Position numbers and translations under genes: made by a program. From JAAYRQ01 sp035647815 (lineage in GTDB: Bacteria > Bacillota > Syntrophomonadia > Syntrophomonadales > Syntrophomonadaceae), in assembly GCA_035647815.1 (NCBI GenBank), contig DASRMR010000068.1:1-54087 (forward strand): DNA of 54,087 nt, in the 5' to 3' direction. The first letter of the stretch is position 1, and each line of letters begins with the position of its first letter. This document shows, piece by piece, positions 25,166 through 34,717 of the stretch. The notes below the pieces were generated by a model. It was given only the letters and a program-made list of their open reading frames with translations, searched no databases and was not told the DNA's origin.

Positions 25166-26959
25166 ATGAAAGACCGTTTGAAAAATGTCCCCTTGAAACC
25201 GGGGGTCTATTTATATAAAGATAATTTAGGTGAAGTATTGTATGTCGGCAAAGCTAAAGCTTTACGTAACCGTATGAACTCCTATTTTCAATCTGCAGAA
25301 AAACTGCACCCTAAAGTTAGGGCTTTAATGAATCGGGTAACTGATTTTGATTTTATAGTTACTAATAGTGAAGTTGAAGCACTTATTTTAGAAAACAACT
25401 TAATTAAGTCTTATCAACCTCGTTATAATATACAATTGCGTGATGATAAGACCTATCCTTATCTTAAAATAACTACGGGGGAGAAGTTTCCCCGCATATA
25501 TATAACTCGGGAGAGAAAAGATGGTGTTTCTAGATATTTTGGTCCTTATACTGATGTAAGCTCATTAAAAGAAACAGTTAAGCTATTGACTAGCATTTTC
25601 CCTTTGCGTACTTGTAAAACCCTACGACCCCTAGAGCGACCGTGTTTAAATCGACATATTGATAAATGTTTAGCCCCATGTACTGGTAATGTATCAGAAG
25701 AAGAATATGGGGAGATGGTGGCCTCTTTAATAGATTTTTTTGAAGGGAATTCGGGCAGCTTACTTAAGGAAAAAGAAGCAGAAATGAAAACCGCTGCCTC
25801 TAATCTAGAATTTGAACGAGCTGCCCATCTTAGGGATCAGATTGGAAGTATTAAAAAGCTAAGTGAAAAACAAAAGATAAGTTTTGCAAACCCCTTTAAC
25901 TTTGATCTTATAGCGATGTGGACTGGTGAAAAACAAAGTTTAATCTTGGTTTTTAAAATTCGGTCAGGTAAAATTATTGCTAAAGATACTTTTTGGCAAG
26001 ATCGATCTTTAGCAGAAAATGAAGCTGAGGAAATGCACTTCTTTTTTAATAATTTTTATGATGATAATAATGATATACCACCAGAGATATTAGTAGGTGA
26101 GTTACCATCTGATTTAGATTTATTACAAACTTGGTTAAGGGAAAAGCTAGGACATAAAATAGAAATAAGAGTACCCCAAATAGGTGATAAAAAGCAGGTC
26201 TTAGATATGGCACAAGAAAATGTACGCTTATTATGGCAAGAAAGATATGAGCAGGAACAGAAGAATGAAGCTACATTAATATACCTTAGTAAGGTTTTAC
26301 AAGTCGAAGTCGTGCCAAAACGTATTGAATGTTTTGATGTTTCTCATTTAGGTGGGCAAGAAACAGTTGGGTCTATGGTAGTTTTTACTGATGGTATACC
26401 AGATGGAAAAAATTATCGTAGGTTTAAGATAACTGACGAACAGAATAATGATACAGCCTCCTTAAGTGAAGTTATATCTAGGCGTTTTATGGCTGCTAAA
26501 AAGGGAAATAAAGCTTTCTTACCAGAACCCGATTTAATCATCGTTGATGGTGGTCTAGGACAAGTAAATGCAGCATACATGGTTTTAAGAGCTATGGATA
26601 TAGATATACCTGTTTTTAGTTTAGCCGAGAAAAACGAAGAAATATATCGTCCTGGGGTAGGTGAACCATTAATTCTATCTCGTCATGATGAAGGGTTAAG
26701 GTTGTTACAGAGATTGCGTGATGAAGCTCATCGCTTCGCGATTAATTACAATCGACAACGTAGAAGCAAAAAAACGACAGTTTCAGCTTTAGATAATATT
26801 GAAGGTATAGGGTCAAAAAGAAAAAGAAGTTTATTGCTTCATTTCGGTTCAGTTGCCAAAATAAGAGAAGCTTCTGTCGAAGAAATGCTAGAAGTTAAAA
26901 TGATGAATAAAGTTGCAGCTCAAAATGTTTTCAATTATTTTCGGGGAATAAAAGATTAA
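25166..26959 (+). CDS. uvrC: Excinuclease ABC subunit UvrC
   Basis: A 597-aa nuclease that makes both cuts around a lesion. The GIY-YIG domain is at the N-terminus (KPGVYLYKDNLGEVLYVGKA); a Cys cluster (CKTLRPLERPCLNRHIDKC) and UVR segment LEFERAAHLRDQI follow, then the RNase-H-like nuclease (FDVSHLGGQETVGSMVVF, DLIIVDGGLGQ) and terminal HhH motifs (LDNIEGIGSKRKRSLL). ATG 25166 has AAAGGGTGAAAG upstream. An in-frame start at 25127 lies just beyond the tandem repeat and is not supported. Confidence 0.97.
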   Translation: MKDRLKNVPLKPGVYLYKDNLGEVLYVGKAKALRNRMNSYFQSAEKLHPKVRALMNRVTDFDFIVTNSEVEALILENNLIKSYQPRYNIQLRDDKTYPYLKITTGEKFPRIYITRERKDGVSRYFGPYTDVSSLKETVKLLTSIFPLRTCKTLRPLERPCLNRHIDKCLAPCTGNVSEEEYGEMVASLIDFFEGNSGSLLKEKEAEMKTAASNLEFERAAHLRDQIGSIKKLSEKQKISFANPFNFDLIAMWTGEKQSLILVFKIRSGKIIAKDTFWQDRSLAENEAEEMHFFFNNFYDDNNDIPPEILVGELPSDLDLLQTWLREKLGHKIEIRVPQIGDKKQVLDMAQENVRLLWQERYEQEQKNEATLIYLSKVLQVEVVPKRIECFDVSHLGGQETVGSMVVFTDGIPDGKNYRRFKITDEQNNDTASLSEVISRRFMAAKKGNKAFLPEPDLIIVDGGLGQVNAAYMVLRAMDIDIPVFSLAEKNEEIYRPGVGEPLILSRHDEGLRLLQRLRDEAHRFAINYNRQRRSKKTTVSALDNIEGIGSKRKRSLLLHFGSVAKIREASVEEMLEVKMMNKVAAQNVFNYFRGIKD

Positions 26960-27031
26960 TTTAAGATTTCCTGGGAAATAAATCGAAAAAGGTTATAATT
27001 GTGCTAGAATATTGAAAAAGAGGAGTGATAG

Positions 27032-27391
27032 ATGATGAGAGGTTGGTTATTAAGATGGTTATTAAATATATTAGCAATATTTCTAACTGCAGCGATATTA
27101 CCCGGTTTTACATTGACTGTCTGGGCAGCTATAGTGGGTTCGATTTTCTTGGGAATAATTAATGCGCTAATTCGTCCAATTCTTATCCTACTTACTTTAC
27201 CGTTGAATGTACTATCATTAGGGTTATTTACATTTGTTATAAATGGTTTTATGTTATGGATTACTAGTGTTACTATTCGTGGTTTTGAATTAGAAAGTTT
27301 TTGGTGGGCGATATTAAGTGCGATAGTATTTTCAATAATTAGCTTTGTTATTAGTTATTTTGTGGATGATCGTACTTTCAATTTTCGTTAA
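27032..27391 (+). CDS. Four-helix membrane protein, phage-holin-4/YvlD-like
   Basis: A 119-aa, very hydrophobic protein with four membrane helices (about 7-25, 30-52, 58-80, 90-112). The conserved part reads LGIINALIRPILILLTLPLN and VINGFMLWITS, typical of the family named phage holin family 4 (YvlD type), which is chromosomal and not proven to be a holin. AGAGGAGTG precedes two adjacent ATG codons (27032 and 27035). It is monocistronic with a terminator after it. No phage genes are nearby. Confidence 0.85.
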   Translation: MMRGWLLRWLLNILAIFLTAAILPGFTLTVWAAIVGSIFLGIINALIRPILILLTLPLNVLSLGLFTFVINGFMLWITSVTIRGFELESFWWAILSAIVFSIISFVISYFVDDRTFNFR

Positions 27392-27415
27392 GAAATTAGA
27401 ATTTAAGCTTTAGAT

Positions 27416-27443
27416 GAGGCCGGGCATGTGCTCGGCTTCTTTT
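27416..27443 (+). terminator. Rho-independent terminator
   Basis: GAGGCCGGGC-ATGT-GCTCGGCTTC stem (two G-T pairs) followed by TTTT. Confidence 0.85.
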
Positions 27444-27495
27444 GTAAACAATACTTTAAAATGCTTCTAGTGCAAAAAAAACTAATTTCAATCAT

Positions 27496-27571
27496 GTTGT
27501 ATGTATTAATATTTAGGAGCGGTTAGTGTTACCCATGCGGAGACTAGCGACGAAATATTAATACATACAAC
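27496..27571. repeat. Perfect 19-bp inverted repeat with structured loop
   Basis: GTTGTATGTATTAATATTT (27496-27514) is exactly repeated in reverse complement at 27553-27571. The 38-nt loop can itself fold: GTTAGT pairs with ACTAGC, and a smaller CC-ATGC-GG tip lies inside. A second hairpin downstream pairs TTCAGCCT with AGGCTGAA around 27582-27627. It lies between a terminator and the ROK gene, so it may be an RNA leader or an insertion-type palindrome. Confidence 0.7.
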
Positions 27572-27679
27572 TGACGAGTTATTCAGCCTATATGGAAACT
27601 ATTTTCGAAAATCTTCACACAGGCTGAAGTTATTGCTTTTTGCAGTAAAATAAAAAAATTACCTGAAGGAGTTTTTTAA

Positions 27680-28588
27680 GTGCGAGAAATAATCATAGGT
27701 GTTGATTTAGGAGCAACTAAAATCTTATATGGTGTAGCTACTATAAAGGGAGAAATTATATATAGTAATATTATTCCTACTCATAGCGAAAAAGGTATTG
27801 AATATATTTTAGGTAAAATGACTAAAGCTATAAAGGGATTAATCAAAGATTATGAAAATACTAATAAAATAAAGGCTATAGTAATAGTTACTCCAGGCCC
27901 TTTATCCTATCCGGAGGGGGTAGTCATTAATTCTCCTAATTTATGTTGGGATAATGTAGCCTTGCGTGATGAAATGCAAAAAGAATTCTCATATCCTCTC
28001 TTGGTGGAAAAGGATACTAATGCGGCTGCATTAGGGGAGTATTATTTTGGGCAAGATAGTAAATATAGAAATCTAATTTATATTACGGTAAGTACTGGTG
28101 TTGGTGCTGGAATTATAATTAATGGCAAGCTTTATAGAGGTATAAGTGGAGGTGCTGGAGAAATTGGGCATATGGTAGTAGAGCCGAATGGAGCAGTTTG
28201 TCAGTGTGGACGCCAAGGATGTTTAGAAGCTTTAGCTTCCGGAACTGCTATAGCTAGAGAAGGTGGAACAAAAGGGGCTAAGGAGATTGGGGATAGTGCT
28301 AGACAAGGAGATAAAGAAGCACTAAGGATAATAAATAGTGCAGGTGATTATTTAGCTATCGGTATAGGCAATTTAGTTAATATTTTTAATCCAGAAGCAA
28401 TAATACTCGGTGGGGGCGTGATGCAAGGCCTTAAAGATTTATGGTTAGATAAACTTCGTCAACAAGTATATAGTTCTGCATTCCCATTGAATACGAGGAA
28501 ATTGCAGATTGATGTAACTAAGTTAGGGGACAATATTGGTTTATATGGTTGTGTGGCAGTAATTATCGATCAGGAAAACAAAAGATAG
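27680..28588 (+). CDS. ROK-family sugar kinase (probable glucokinase)
   Basis: A 302-aa ROK-family protein. The N-terminal phosphate loop DLGATKILYGV, the catalytic Asp in VEKDTNAAALGEYYFG, and the zinc motif GAVCQCGRQGCLEALASG are all present; no DNA-binding HTH domain precedes them, so it is a kinase rather than a ROK repressor. Start GTG 27680 has GAAGGAG upstream. It lies 24 nt before a phosphoglucose isomerase, which favours glucose as substrate, feeding the glycolytic genes downstream. Other hexoses cannot be ruled out. Confidence 0.87.
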   Translation: MREIIIGVDLGATKILYGVATIKGEIIYSNIIPTHSEKGIEYILGKMTKAIKGLIKDYENTNKIKAIVIVTPGPLSYPEGVVINSPNLCWDNVALRDEMQKEFSYPLLVEKDTNAAALGEYYFGQDSKYRNLIYITVSTGVGAGIIINGKLYRGISGGAGEIGHMVVEPNGAVCQCGRQGCLEALASGTAIAREGGTKGAKEIGDSARQGDKEALRIINSAGDYLAIGIGNLVNIFNPEAIILGGGVMQGLKDLWLDKLRQQVYSSAFPLNTRKLQIDVTKLGDNIGLYGCVAVIIDQENKR

Positions 28589-28612
28589 GGAAAATATAGG
28601 GGGAATAGAGAA

Positions 28613-29644
28613 ATGGCTAATAATATGACCGCAGAACAGATGATGGGGTATTTATACGAGCTACCGGAGCAATTTAAAAACAGTTTAGCACTAGATATCG
28701 ATTTACCAGAAAAGTATCAACGTAGTTATGCAAATATTTTAGTTACCGGCTTAGGTGGGTCTGCTATAGGTGGGGATATATTAAAAGATTATGCTGCCTC
28801 TAAGGCTAGCTTGCCGATTTTAGTAAATCGCGATTATAATATCCCTGCATTTGTCGGTCCAGATACTTTGTTTTTTGCGGTAAGTTATTCGGGCAATACA
28901 GAAGAAACTTTAAGTGCTTACCAAGAAGCAGTTAAAAAAGGTGCAGTAATTATCTGCATAACTAGTGGGGGAAAATTAGCAGAGCTGGCTAATCAGGATG
29001 GCAATTATGTCATAAAAGTACCAGGTGGATTAGTTCCTAGAGCTGCGACAGGATATCTTTTTGCTCCCTTAGCATTGGCTGTGGAGAAATTAGGCTTTAT
29101 AAGTGGTATCGGTGCTGAACTAGAAGAAACTGTTGAAGTCCTGCAAGATATAAGGGCGCGTATCAATCCTAATCTAGACCGGGCAGAAAATCAGGCTAAG
29201 CTAATCGCTGCTCAACTGCAAGGTTCTTTACCTATAGTGTGGGGCGCAAGTGGTCTATCTGAAACTGCTGCCTTAAGGTGGAAAGCCCAACTTAACGAAA
29301 ATGCCAAATGTATGGCATATTATAATGTATTTCCAGAATTAAATCATAATGAAATAGTCGGTTTTGAGATGCCTGAGGAAATGGTAGCTAATATTAGTGT
29401 AATAATCCTCAAAGACCAGTTTGATAATGAAAAAATTAAAAAGAGAATGACAGTTACTACAGATATTATTAAAGATAAAGTTAAAAATGTAATCGAAGTT
29501 AATAGTGAAGGCAAATCTTTTTTAGCCCGTTTTTATTCTTTAACTTATATAGGTGATTATGCAAGTGTCTATTTAGCCTTAGATTATGGAATAAACCCTA
29601 CACCTGTTGAAGTTATAGATTATCTAAAGGAACAATTAGCCTAG
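28613..29644 (+). CDS. Bifunctional phosphoglucose/phosphomannose isomerase
   Basis: A 343-aa SIS-domain enzyme that interconverts glucose-6-phosphate or mannose-6-phosphate with fructose-6-phosphate. Two SIS lobes are visible; the first has LVTGLGGSAIGGDIL and FFAVSYSGNTEETLSAY, and the C-terminal catalytic part contains ELNHNEIVGFE. This is the archaeal/clostridial type rather than the larger classical Pgi. AGGGGGAAT precedes the ATG. It shares a transcription unit with the ROK kinase and the PHP gene. Confidence 0.9.
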   Translation: MANNMTAEQMMGYLYELPEQFKNSLALDIDLPEKYQRSYANILVTGLGGSAIGGDILKDYAASKASLPILVNRDYNIPAFVGPDTLFFAVSYSGNTEETLSAYQEAVKKGAVIICITSGGKLAELANQDGNYVIKVPGGLVPRAATGYLFAPLALAVEKLGFISGIGAELEETVEVLQDIRARINPNLDRAENQAKLIAAQLQGSLPIVWGASGLSETAALRWKAQLNENAKCMAYYNVFPELNHNEIVGFEMPEEMVANISVIILKDQFDNEKIKKRMTVTTDIIKDKVKNVIEVNSEGKSFLARFYSLTYIGDYASVYLALDYGINPTPVEVIDYLKEQLA

Positions 29645-29655
29645 GGGGCGTAAAT

Positions 29656-30441
29656 ATAGAATTTTACGGTGATTATCATACCCACACTACAAATAGTGAT
29701 GCTAAACAGACTTTAGAAGAAGTAGTTCAAGCAGCACGAGATAAAGGTTTAAAAGAAGTGGCAGTTACTGACCATGGACCATTAGCTGCTGTAATTGGTG
29801 TTAAAGGCGCTAAGACTTATTTGAAATTGCGAGAGCAAATAGATGAAATTAACCAGCAGTTAGATGATATAACAGTATTGCTCGGAGCAGAGGCTAACAT
29901 CAGAGATGAAAAAGGAAGTCTAGATATTGAACCTGAAGTAATAAAAGAGATGGATATATTAATCGCCGGGCTTCATCCTTATACTTTACCTACTTCAATA
30001 GATGCTGGTATAAGGCTTTTTGTACAAAACTCCTTGCGTCATTTTGGGAAAAGGCAAAAAGAAAAAGCTATTACTGCGAATACTAAAGCATGTGTAGCAG
30101 CTATGGATAATAACCAGTATTTAGACATTTTATCACATCCAGGATTATTTTTTAAAGTCGATATAAAAGAAGTTGCTCAGGCTTGTATAAAAAACGAAGT
30201 ATTATTTGAAATTAATTGTGCACATAAACATCCTAATGTATCTGATATAATGGAAGCAGATAGATTAGGAACAAAGTTTATCATTAATAGTGATGCTCAT
30301 TTTCCGGAAACGGTCGGAAACCTTGAATATGGTAAATGGATAGTAGATAAACTCAACATAGATGAAGAACAGATAGTCAATGCACTTACTAGGGGAGGAC
30401 ATCTTAAATGGGCGAAAAAAGCAAAGACTTACACATACTAA
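29656..30441 (+). CDS. PHP-domain phosphoesterase, apparent AUA start
   Basis: A PHP-fold metal phosphoesterase of 261 aa. The first metal motif YHTHTTNSD lies upstream of any usual start: reading in frame from ATA 29656 gives IEFYGDYHTHTTNSDA, which matches the family N-terminus. The first in-frame standard start is GTG 29758, which would delete the HxH motif. Back to the stop upstream there is no ATG, GTG or TTG, while AGGGGG lies about 7 nt before ATA. Other PHP parts are VTDHGP, AGLHPYT, ILSHPGLF and NSDAHFP. The gene overlaps rapZ by 34 nt. A sequence error (ATG to ATA) is an alternative. Confidence 0.8.
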   Translation: MEFYGDYHTHTTNSDAKQTLEEVVQAARDKGLKEVAVTDHGPLAAVIGVKGAKTYLKLREQIDEINQQLDDITVLLGAEANIRDEKGSLDIEPEVIKEMDILIAGLHPYTLPTSIDAGIRLFVQNSLRHFGKRQKEKAITANTKACVAAMDNNQYLDILSHPGLFFKVDIKEVAQACIKNEVLFEINCAHKHPNVSDIMEADRLGTKFIINSDAHFPETVGNLEYGKWIVDKLNIDEEQIVNALTRGGHLKWAKKAKTYTY

Positions 30442-31292
30442 TAATTACTGGCCTCTCGGGAGCTGGCAAAACTCAAGTTAGTAATGCACTAGAAGATGCA
30501 GGATACTACTGTGTAGATAATTTACCACCGGCCTTACTAACAAAGTTTATCGAACTAAGTCTACAATCGGATGGCAAAATTAATCGGGTAGCTTTAGTTA
30601 TTGATGTACGGGGAGGAGAGTTTTTCCACGATCTTAGTAATGCTCTAAATGAACTAGAAATAGATCATACTCCTTTTGAAATAGTATTTTTAGAAGCATC
30701 TGATGAAGCATTAGTACGTAGGTTTAAGGAGTCTAGACGGCGACATCCTTTAGGTGGCGGGATACTTTTGGAAAACATCCAAGAGGAACGTAAAATACTA
30801 GAAGAAATTAGAGGTAAGGCTAATCTGGTTATAGACACTTCTAATCTTAAACTTAAAGACTTAAAAGATAAACTTGATTCATTATATGGTAGGGCTAGTA
30901 CTCATAAGTTTACGGTAAATATATCTTCTTTTGGTTATAAATTAGGTATGCCACTAGATTCAGATGTAGTTATCGATGTTCGATTTATACCTAATCCGTT
31001 TTATGATCCGGTTTTAAAACATATGACTGGTTATGATAAAGAAGTTAGGGATTTTGTTTTAGAATCTCCTATAACTAAATCTTTTACCCGGAGATTTCTA
31101 AATCTACTGAAATTCCTAATCCCTCATTATATAAATGAAGGTAAGACTAATCTAGAACTTGCCATCGGATGTACCGGTGGCCAACATCGTTCAGTAGCTA
31201 TAGCAGAGTATATTGCCCGACAGATTAAAAAAGCGGGATATGATGTACATGTAAGGCATAGGGATGTTTCAAGGTATATAGTGGAGGAATAG
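30408..31292 (+). CDS. rapZ: RNase adapter / nucleotide-binding protein RapZ
   Basis: A 294-aa member of the RapZ/YvcJ family. Walker A GLSGAGKTQ (about 15-23) and the C-terminal CTGGQHRSVAIAEYIARQI are visible. In E. coli RapZ controls the glmZ small RNA and glucosamine-6-phosphate supply; in Firmicutes the protein binds nucleotides and its target is less clear. ATG 30408 has GGGGAGG upstream and lies inside the PHP gene. It is followed directly by yvcK and whiA, the conserved Firmicutes order. Confidence 0.96.
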   Translation: MGEKSKDLHILIITGLSGAGKTQVSNALEDAGYYCVDNLPPALLTKFIELSLQSDGKINRVALVIDVRGGEFFHDLSNALNELEIDHTPFEIVFLEASDEALVRRFKESRRRHPLGGGILLENIQEERKILEEIRGKANLVIDTSNLKLKDLKDKLDSLYGRASTHKFTVNISSFGYKLGMPLDSDVVIDVRFIPNPFYDPVLKHMTGYDKEVRDFVLESPITKSFTRRFLNLLKFLIPHYINEGKTNLELAIGCTGGQHRSVAIAEYIARQIKKAGYDVHVRHRDVSRYIVEE

Positions 31293-32261
31293 ATGATTAT
31301 TAATACAAATGAACCTAAAATAGTAGTAATAGGTGGAGGAACTGGCATATCAGTATTACTTAGAGGTTTAAAAAAATACACTTCCAATTTAACTGCTATC
31401 GTTACAGTAAGTGATGATGGTGGTAACTCGGGAAGATTAAGGGCAGAGTTAGGAGTCCTACCCCCTGGCGATATTCGTAACTGCTTAGTAGCATTAGCAG
31501 AGACGGAAACGCTTATGGACAAGGTTTTTCAACATAGATTTATTCAAGAAAGTAGTTTGAAAGGCCATAATCTAGGTAATTTACTTTTAGTTGCTATGAC
31601 TGAAATTACAGGTGATTTTAATCTAGCTATCCGTGAAGTGAGCAAGATTTTGGCTGTTAAAGGGAGAGTAATACCTGCAACTTTAGAACAAGTTGTTTTA
31701 GGTGCTAAAATGCATGATGGTAATACTATTTACGGGGAAACTTTGCTCCGCGAATATAAAGGAAAAATAGAAAAGCTATTTTTAGTTCCTGAAACATGTA
31801 GTCCTTTACCAGAAACTATTGCAGCTCTTGATGAGGCTGATGCAATAATTATAGGTCCTGGTAGTTTATATACTAGTATTATCCCTAATCTTTTGGTAAA
31901 GGGAATAAAAGAAGGCATAGCAAAATCTAATGCTACTACCTTCTATGTTAGTAACATAATGACCGAATTAGGTGAGACCGATAACTATACAGCAACAGAC
32001 CATCTTAATGTAATCTTTGATTACTTAGACGAAAAGATAATAGATTATATAGTAGTCAACTCTGGTGCTATAGACAACCCTAGGCTAATGCGTTATGAAA
32101 AAGAACAAGCTATACCAGTAATTGTAGATAATGACAAGATTTTGCAGATGGGGGTAAAAATTATCGAAACTGATTTAGTCTTGAAAAATGATGTAGCCTG
32201 GCATGATTCTGATAAATTGGCATTAACAATAATGAAAGCTTTGGCAGAATCACATAATTAA
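31293..32261 (+). CDS. yvcK: Gluconeogenesis factor YvcK (CofD-like)
   Basis: A 322-aa protein of the YvcK/CofD-like family. The glycine-rich N-terminus (VVIGGGTGISVLLRGLKKYT) and SDDGGNSGRLRAELGVLPPGDIRN are diagnostic. YvcK binds UDP-sugars and is needed for growth on gluconeogenic carbon and for correct cell shape. The ATG at 31293 begins immediately after the rapZ stop, so translation is coupled. Cytoplasmic. Confidence 0.95.
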   Translation: MIINTNEPKIVVIGGGTGISVLLRGLKKYTSNLTAIVTVSDDGGNSGRLRAELGVLPPGDIRNCLVALAETETLMDKVFQHRFIQESSLKGHNLGNLLLVAMTEITGDFNLAIREVSKILAVKGRVIPATLEQVVLGAKMHDGNTIYGETLLREYKGKIEKLFLVPETCSPLPETIAALDEADAIIIGPGSLYTSIIPNLLVKGIKEGIAKSNATTFYVSNIMTELGETDNYTATDHLNVIFDYLDEKIIDYIVVNSGAIDNPRLMRYEKEQAIPVIVDNDKILQMGVKIIETDLVLKNDVAWHDSDKLALTIMKALAESHN

Positions 32262-32273
32262 GGAAGAGGATAA

Positions 32274-33209
32274 ATGAGCTTTTTTGCTGATGTACGAAGT
32301 GAATTGCTTAGAATTATAAATGAAGAAAAATGTTGTGGTAAGGCAGAACTAGCTGCTTTGCTTATAAATAAATCGAGCATAGAAAAATTAGATCAAAATT
32401 ATAATATGTCAGTTGAAACTGAAGATCCAGCAACTGCACGTAAGATATATAAGCTTTTAAAAGATATTTTGGGTTTTAAATCGACTGTTAAAATAATAGA
32501 TAAGACTGATTCCAGAAAGAACCGAGGCTACATAGTCAACACTATACTCACACCATTAGAATTTGCTCATTTGAATGAAATCGTTACAGTAAAAAATAAT
32601 AAGATTACCCCTTTATTTAATGGTGTATATAGTAGAAAATGCTGTCAAAGAGCTTATTTAAGGGGTCTATTTTTGAGCCGAGGTTTTATAAGTAGTCCAG
32701 AAGGTAGCTATCATTTAGAATTAATTGTAGACCATCCTAGACTAGCAGAAGATGTACAAGGAATGCTTAAAGGATTCGGTGTTGATGCTAAGATTATTGC
32801 GAGGAAAAAAAGTCTAGTGCTTTATGTAAAGGAAAGTGAAAAAATAGGAGATTTTCTGAGAATAGTAGGTGCATATCAAGCATTATTAAAATTTGAAGAT
32901 ATTCGTATTCTTAAATCTATGCGTAATAGTGTCAATCGTCATGTCAATTGTGAAACAGCTAATTTAGTTAAAACTATCAACGCTTCAGTAAGACAAACTG
33001 AATTAATCAAAAAGTTAAAAAAACATCGAGGTTTAGACTCACTTCCTTATAAATTTAGATCATTAGCCATACTTAGATTAGAGAATCCGGAATCTGCTTT
33101 AAAAGAATTAGGGGAGATGTTGGATCCACCACTTAGCAAATCAGGTGTAGCCTACCGCATGAAAAGGTTAGAGAAAATAGCCGAGGAAATGTTGGAGGAA
33201 TCGGAATAG
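32274..33209 (+). CDS. whiA: DNA-binding protein WhiA
   Basis: A 311-aa WhiA-family protein: an N-terminal LAGLIDADG-like fold without nuclease residues (about 1-215) and a C-terminal HTH (about 220-305, with SVNRHVNCETANLVKTINA and LRLENPESALKELGEML). The family influences cell division, chromosome segregation or sporulation by region. Start ATG 32274 has GGAAGAGG upstream. Last gene of the rapZ-yvcK-whiA block. Confidence 0.95.
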   Translation: MSFFADVRSELLRIINEEKCCGKAELAALLINKSSIEKLDQNYNMSVETEDPATARKIYKLLKDILGFKSTVKIIDKTDSRKNRGYIVNTILTPLEFAHLNEIVTVKNNKITPLFNGVYSRKCCQRAYLRGLFLSRGFISSPEGSYHLELIVDHPRLAEDVQGMLKGFGVDAKIIARKKSLVLYVKESEKIGDFLRIVGAYQALLKFEDIRILKSMRNSVNRHVNCETANLVKTINASVRQTELIKKLKKHRGLDSLPYKFRSLAILRLENPESALKELGEMLDPPLSKSGVAYRMKRLEKIAEEMLEESE

Positions 33210-33273
33210 ATAAGTTGAAATTCAAATATAGTGTACTATATTTTATAAAAGGATATGAAAGTGAGGGAAAGCA

Positions 33274-34653
33274 TTGAGGTTAGGACATAATATTCAGCTA
33301 AAACAACAGCAAAAGTTACTTATGACCCCAGAATTACGTCAGGCTATTGCTATTTTACAAATGTCCACCCTAGAGCTTGCCGAACATATACAACAGGAAA
33401 TGGAAGAAAACCCTTTATTGGAGGAAAAGGAACCTGAACCTGAGGAAATAAAAGAGGAGAAGGAAGAAGAAGTAGACACGAGTGAGATCGAAGAATGGTT
33501 AGAATATTTTAATGATCGGGATATCGGTTATACGGTTAAAGATACAGATGAAAGCAAATCTTTTTTAAACTATGTTGCTCAAATGCCTAATCTTTATGAA
33601 CATTTGGAACTTCAATTACGCATGACAGTCTGTGATAGAGATCAGTTGAGGATTGGGTTATATCTTATAGGTAATATTGATAACCATGGTTATTTATGTA
33701 TCGATTTATCAGAAGTAGCAGAAGAATTTAAGACTAATTTAGAAAGGGTAGAAGGAGTATTAGACATAATACAATCTTTTACACCTTATGGAGTAGCTAG
33801 CCGAAGTTTAACGGAGTGTTTACTTTTACAGCTAAAACATTATGGGCAAGAGACTGAATTAGCAAAAATAATTATCGAAGAACATCTAACTGATTTAGCT
33901 GAAAAAAGGCTTAATAAAATTGCTAGCGATTTAGGAATAACTGTGCAAAAAGTCCAAGAAATAGGGGATTTACTTAGAACTTTAGATCCTAAACCGGGCT
34001 TACAATATAATATTGATGAGGTTAAATATATATTACCCGATGTTTTTGTGGAAAAACTTGATGGTGAGTATATTGTCGTAGTAAATGATCAACAATTTCC
34101 ACGTTTATCCGTAAATAGTTCTTATGTAAAAGTTCTAAGACAATCGGATAATGTAACTGAGGATGTAAAAAAATATATGGAAGAAAAGATGGGCTCGGCT
34201 ATGTGGCTCCTCCAGAGTATTGAACAAAGGCGAATGACATTGTATAAGGTTTCATCTTGTATAGTCGACATCCAAGGAGATTTCCTTGATCGTGGAGTCA
34301 GATACTTAAAACCTCTTAATTTAAAACAGATAGCTGAATTAGCAGATGTGCATGAATCAACCGTAAGTCGGGCAACAACTAATAAATATATTCAAACCCC
34401 ACAAGGCCTGTTTGAACTAAAATATTTCTTTAGTACTGGGTTAGGTGATTGCCAAGATGACCAAGTATCTAGTAAAAGTATAAAATATATTATAGAAGAA
34501 ATAATCGCTGCAGAAGATCCAACGAAACCATTGAGTGATGAGGCGATTAGAAAAGTCTTGCAAAAAAAAGATATACAAATATCTCGGCGCACAGTAGCTA
34601 AATATCGGCAGGAGCTAGGTCTAGGCTCTACTGTGGATAGGCGGAGGTATTAA
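33274..34653 (+). CDS. rpoN: RNA polymerase sigma-54 factor RpoN
   Basis: A 459-aa sigma-54. The glutamine-rich activator-interacting region is at the N-terminus (QLKQQQKLLMTPELRQAIAI), followed by an acidic linker (about 48-75), a core-binding region and the C-terminal RpoN box SRRTVAKYRQELGL that reads the -24 element. The TTG start at 33274 has GTGAGGGAAAG upstream. It depends on bacterial enhancer-binding ATPases, none of which is in the window. The next gene, cggR, has its own promoter. Confidence 0.96.
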   Translation: MRLGHNIQLKQQQKLLMTPELRQAIAILQMSTLELAEHIQQEMEENPLLEEKEPEPEEIKEEKEEEVDTSEIEEWLEYFNDRDIGYTVKDTDESKSFLNYVAQMPNLYEHLELQLRMTVCDRDQLRIGLYLIGNIDNHGYLCIDLSEVAEEFKTNLERVEGVLDIIQSFTPYGVASRSLTECLLLQLKHYGQETELAKIIIEEHLTDLAEKRLNKIASDLGITVQKVQEIGDLLRTLDPKPGLQYNIDEVKYILPDVFVEKLDGEYIVVVNDQQFPRLSVNSSYVKVLRQSDNVTEDVKKYMEEKMGSAMWLLQSIEQRRMTLYKVSSCIVDIQGDFLDRGVRYLKPLNLKQIAELADVHESTVSRATTNKYIQTPQGLFELKYFFSTGLGDCQDDQVSSKSIKYIIEEIIAAEDPTKPLSDEAIRKVLQKKDIQISRRTVAKYRQELGLGSTVDRRRY

Positions 34654-34717
34654 TGTGTGGTGAAATCCTTCCCCCCCTCGTCCTCCCACTTTACCATTCA
34701 TCATTTTAAGCAGTTTG

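Noticed and set aside
27032..27391. Prophage remnant because of the holin-family name
   Set aside because: The family is a chromosomal four-helix membrane protein; no phage genes are around it.
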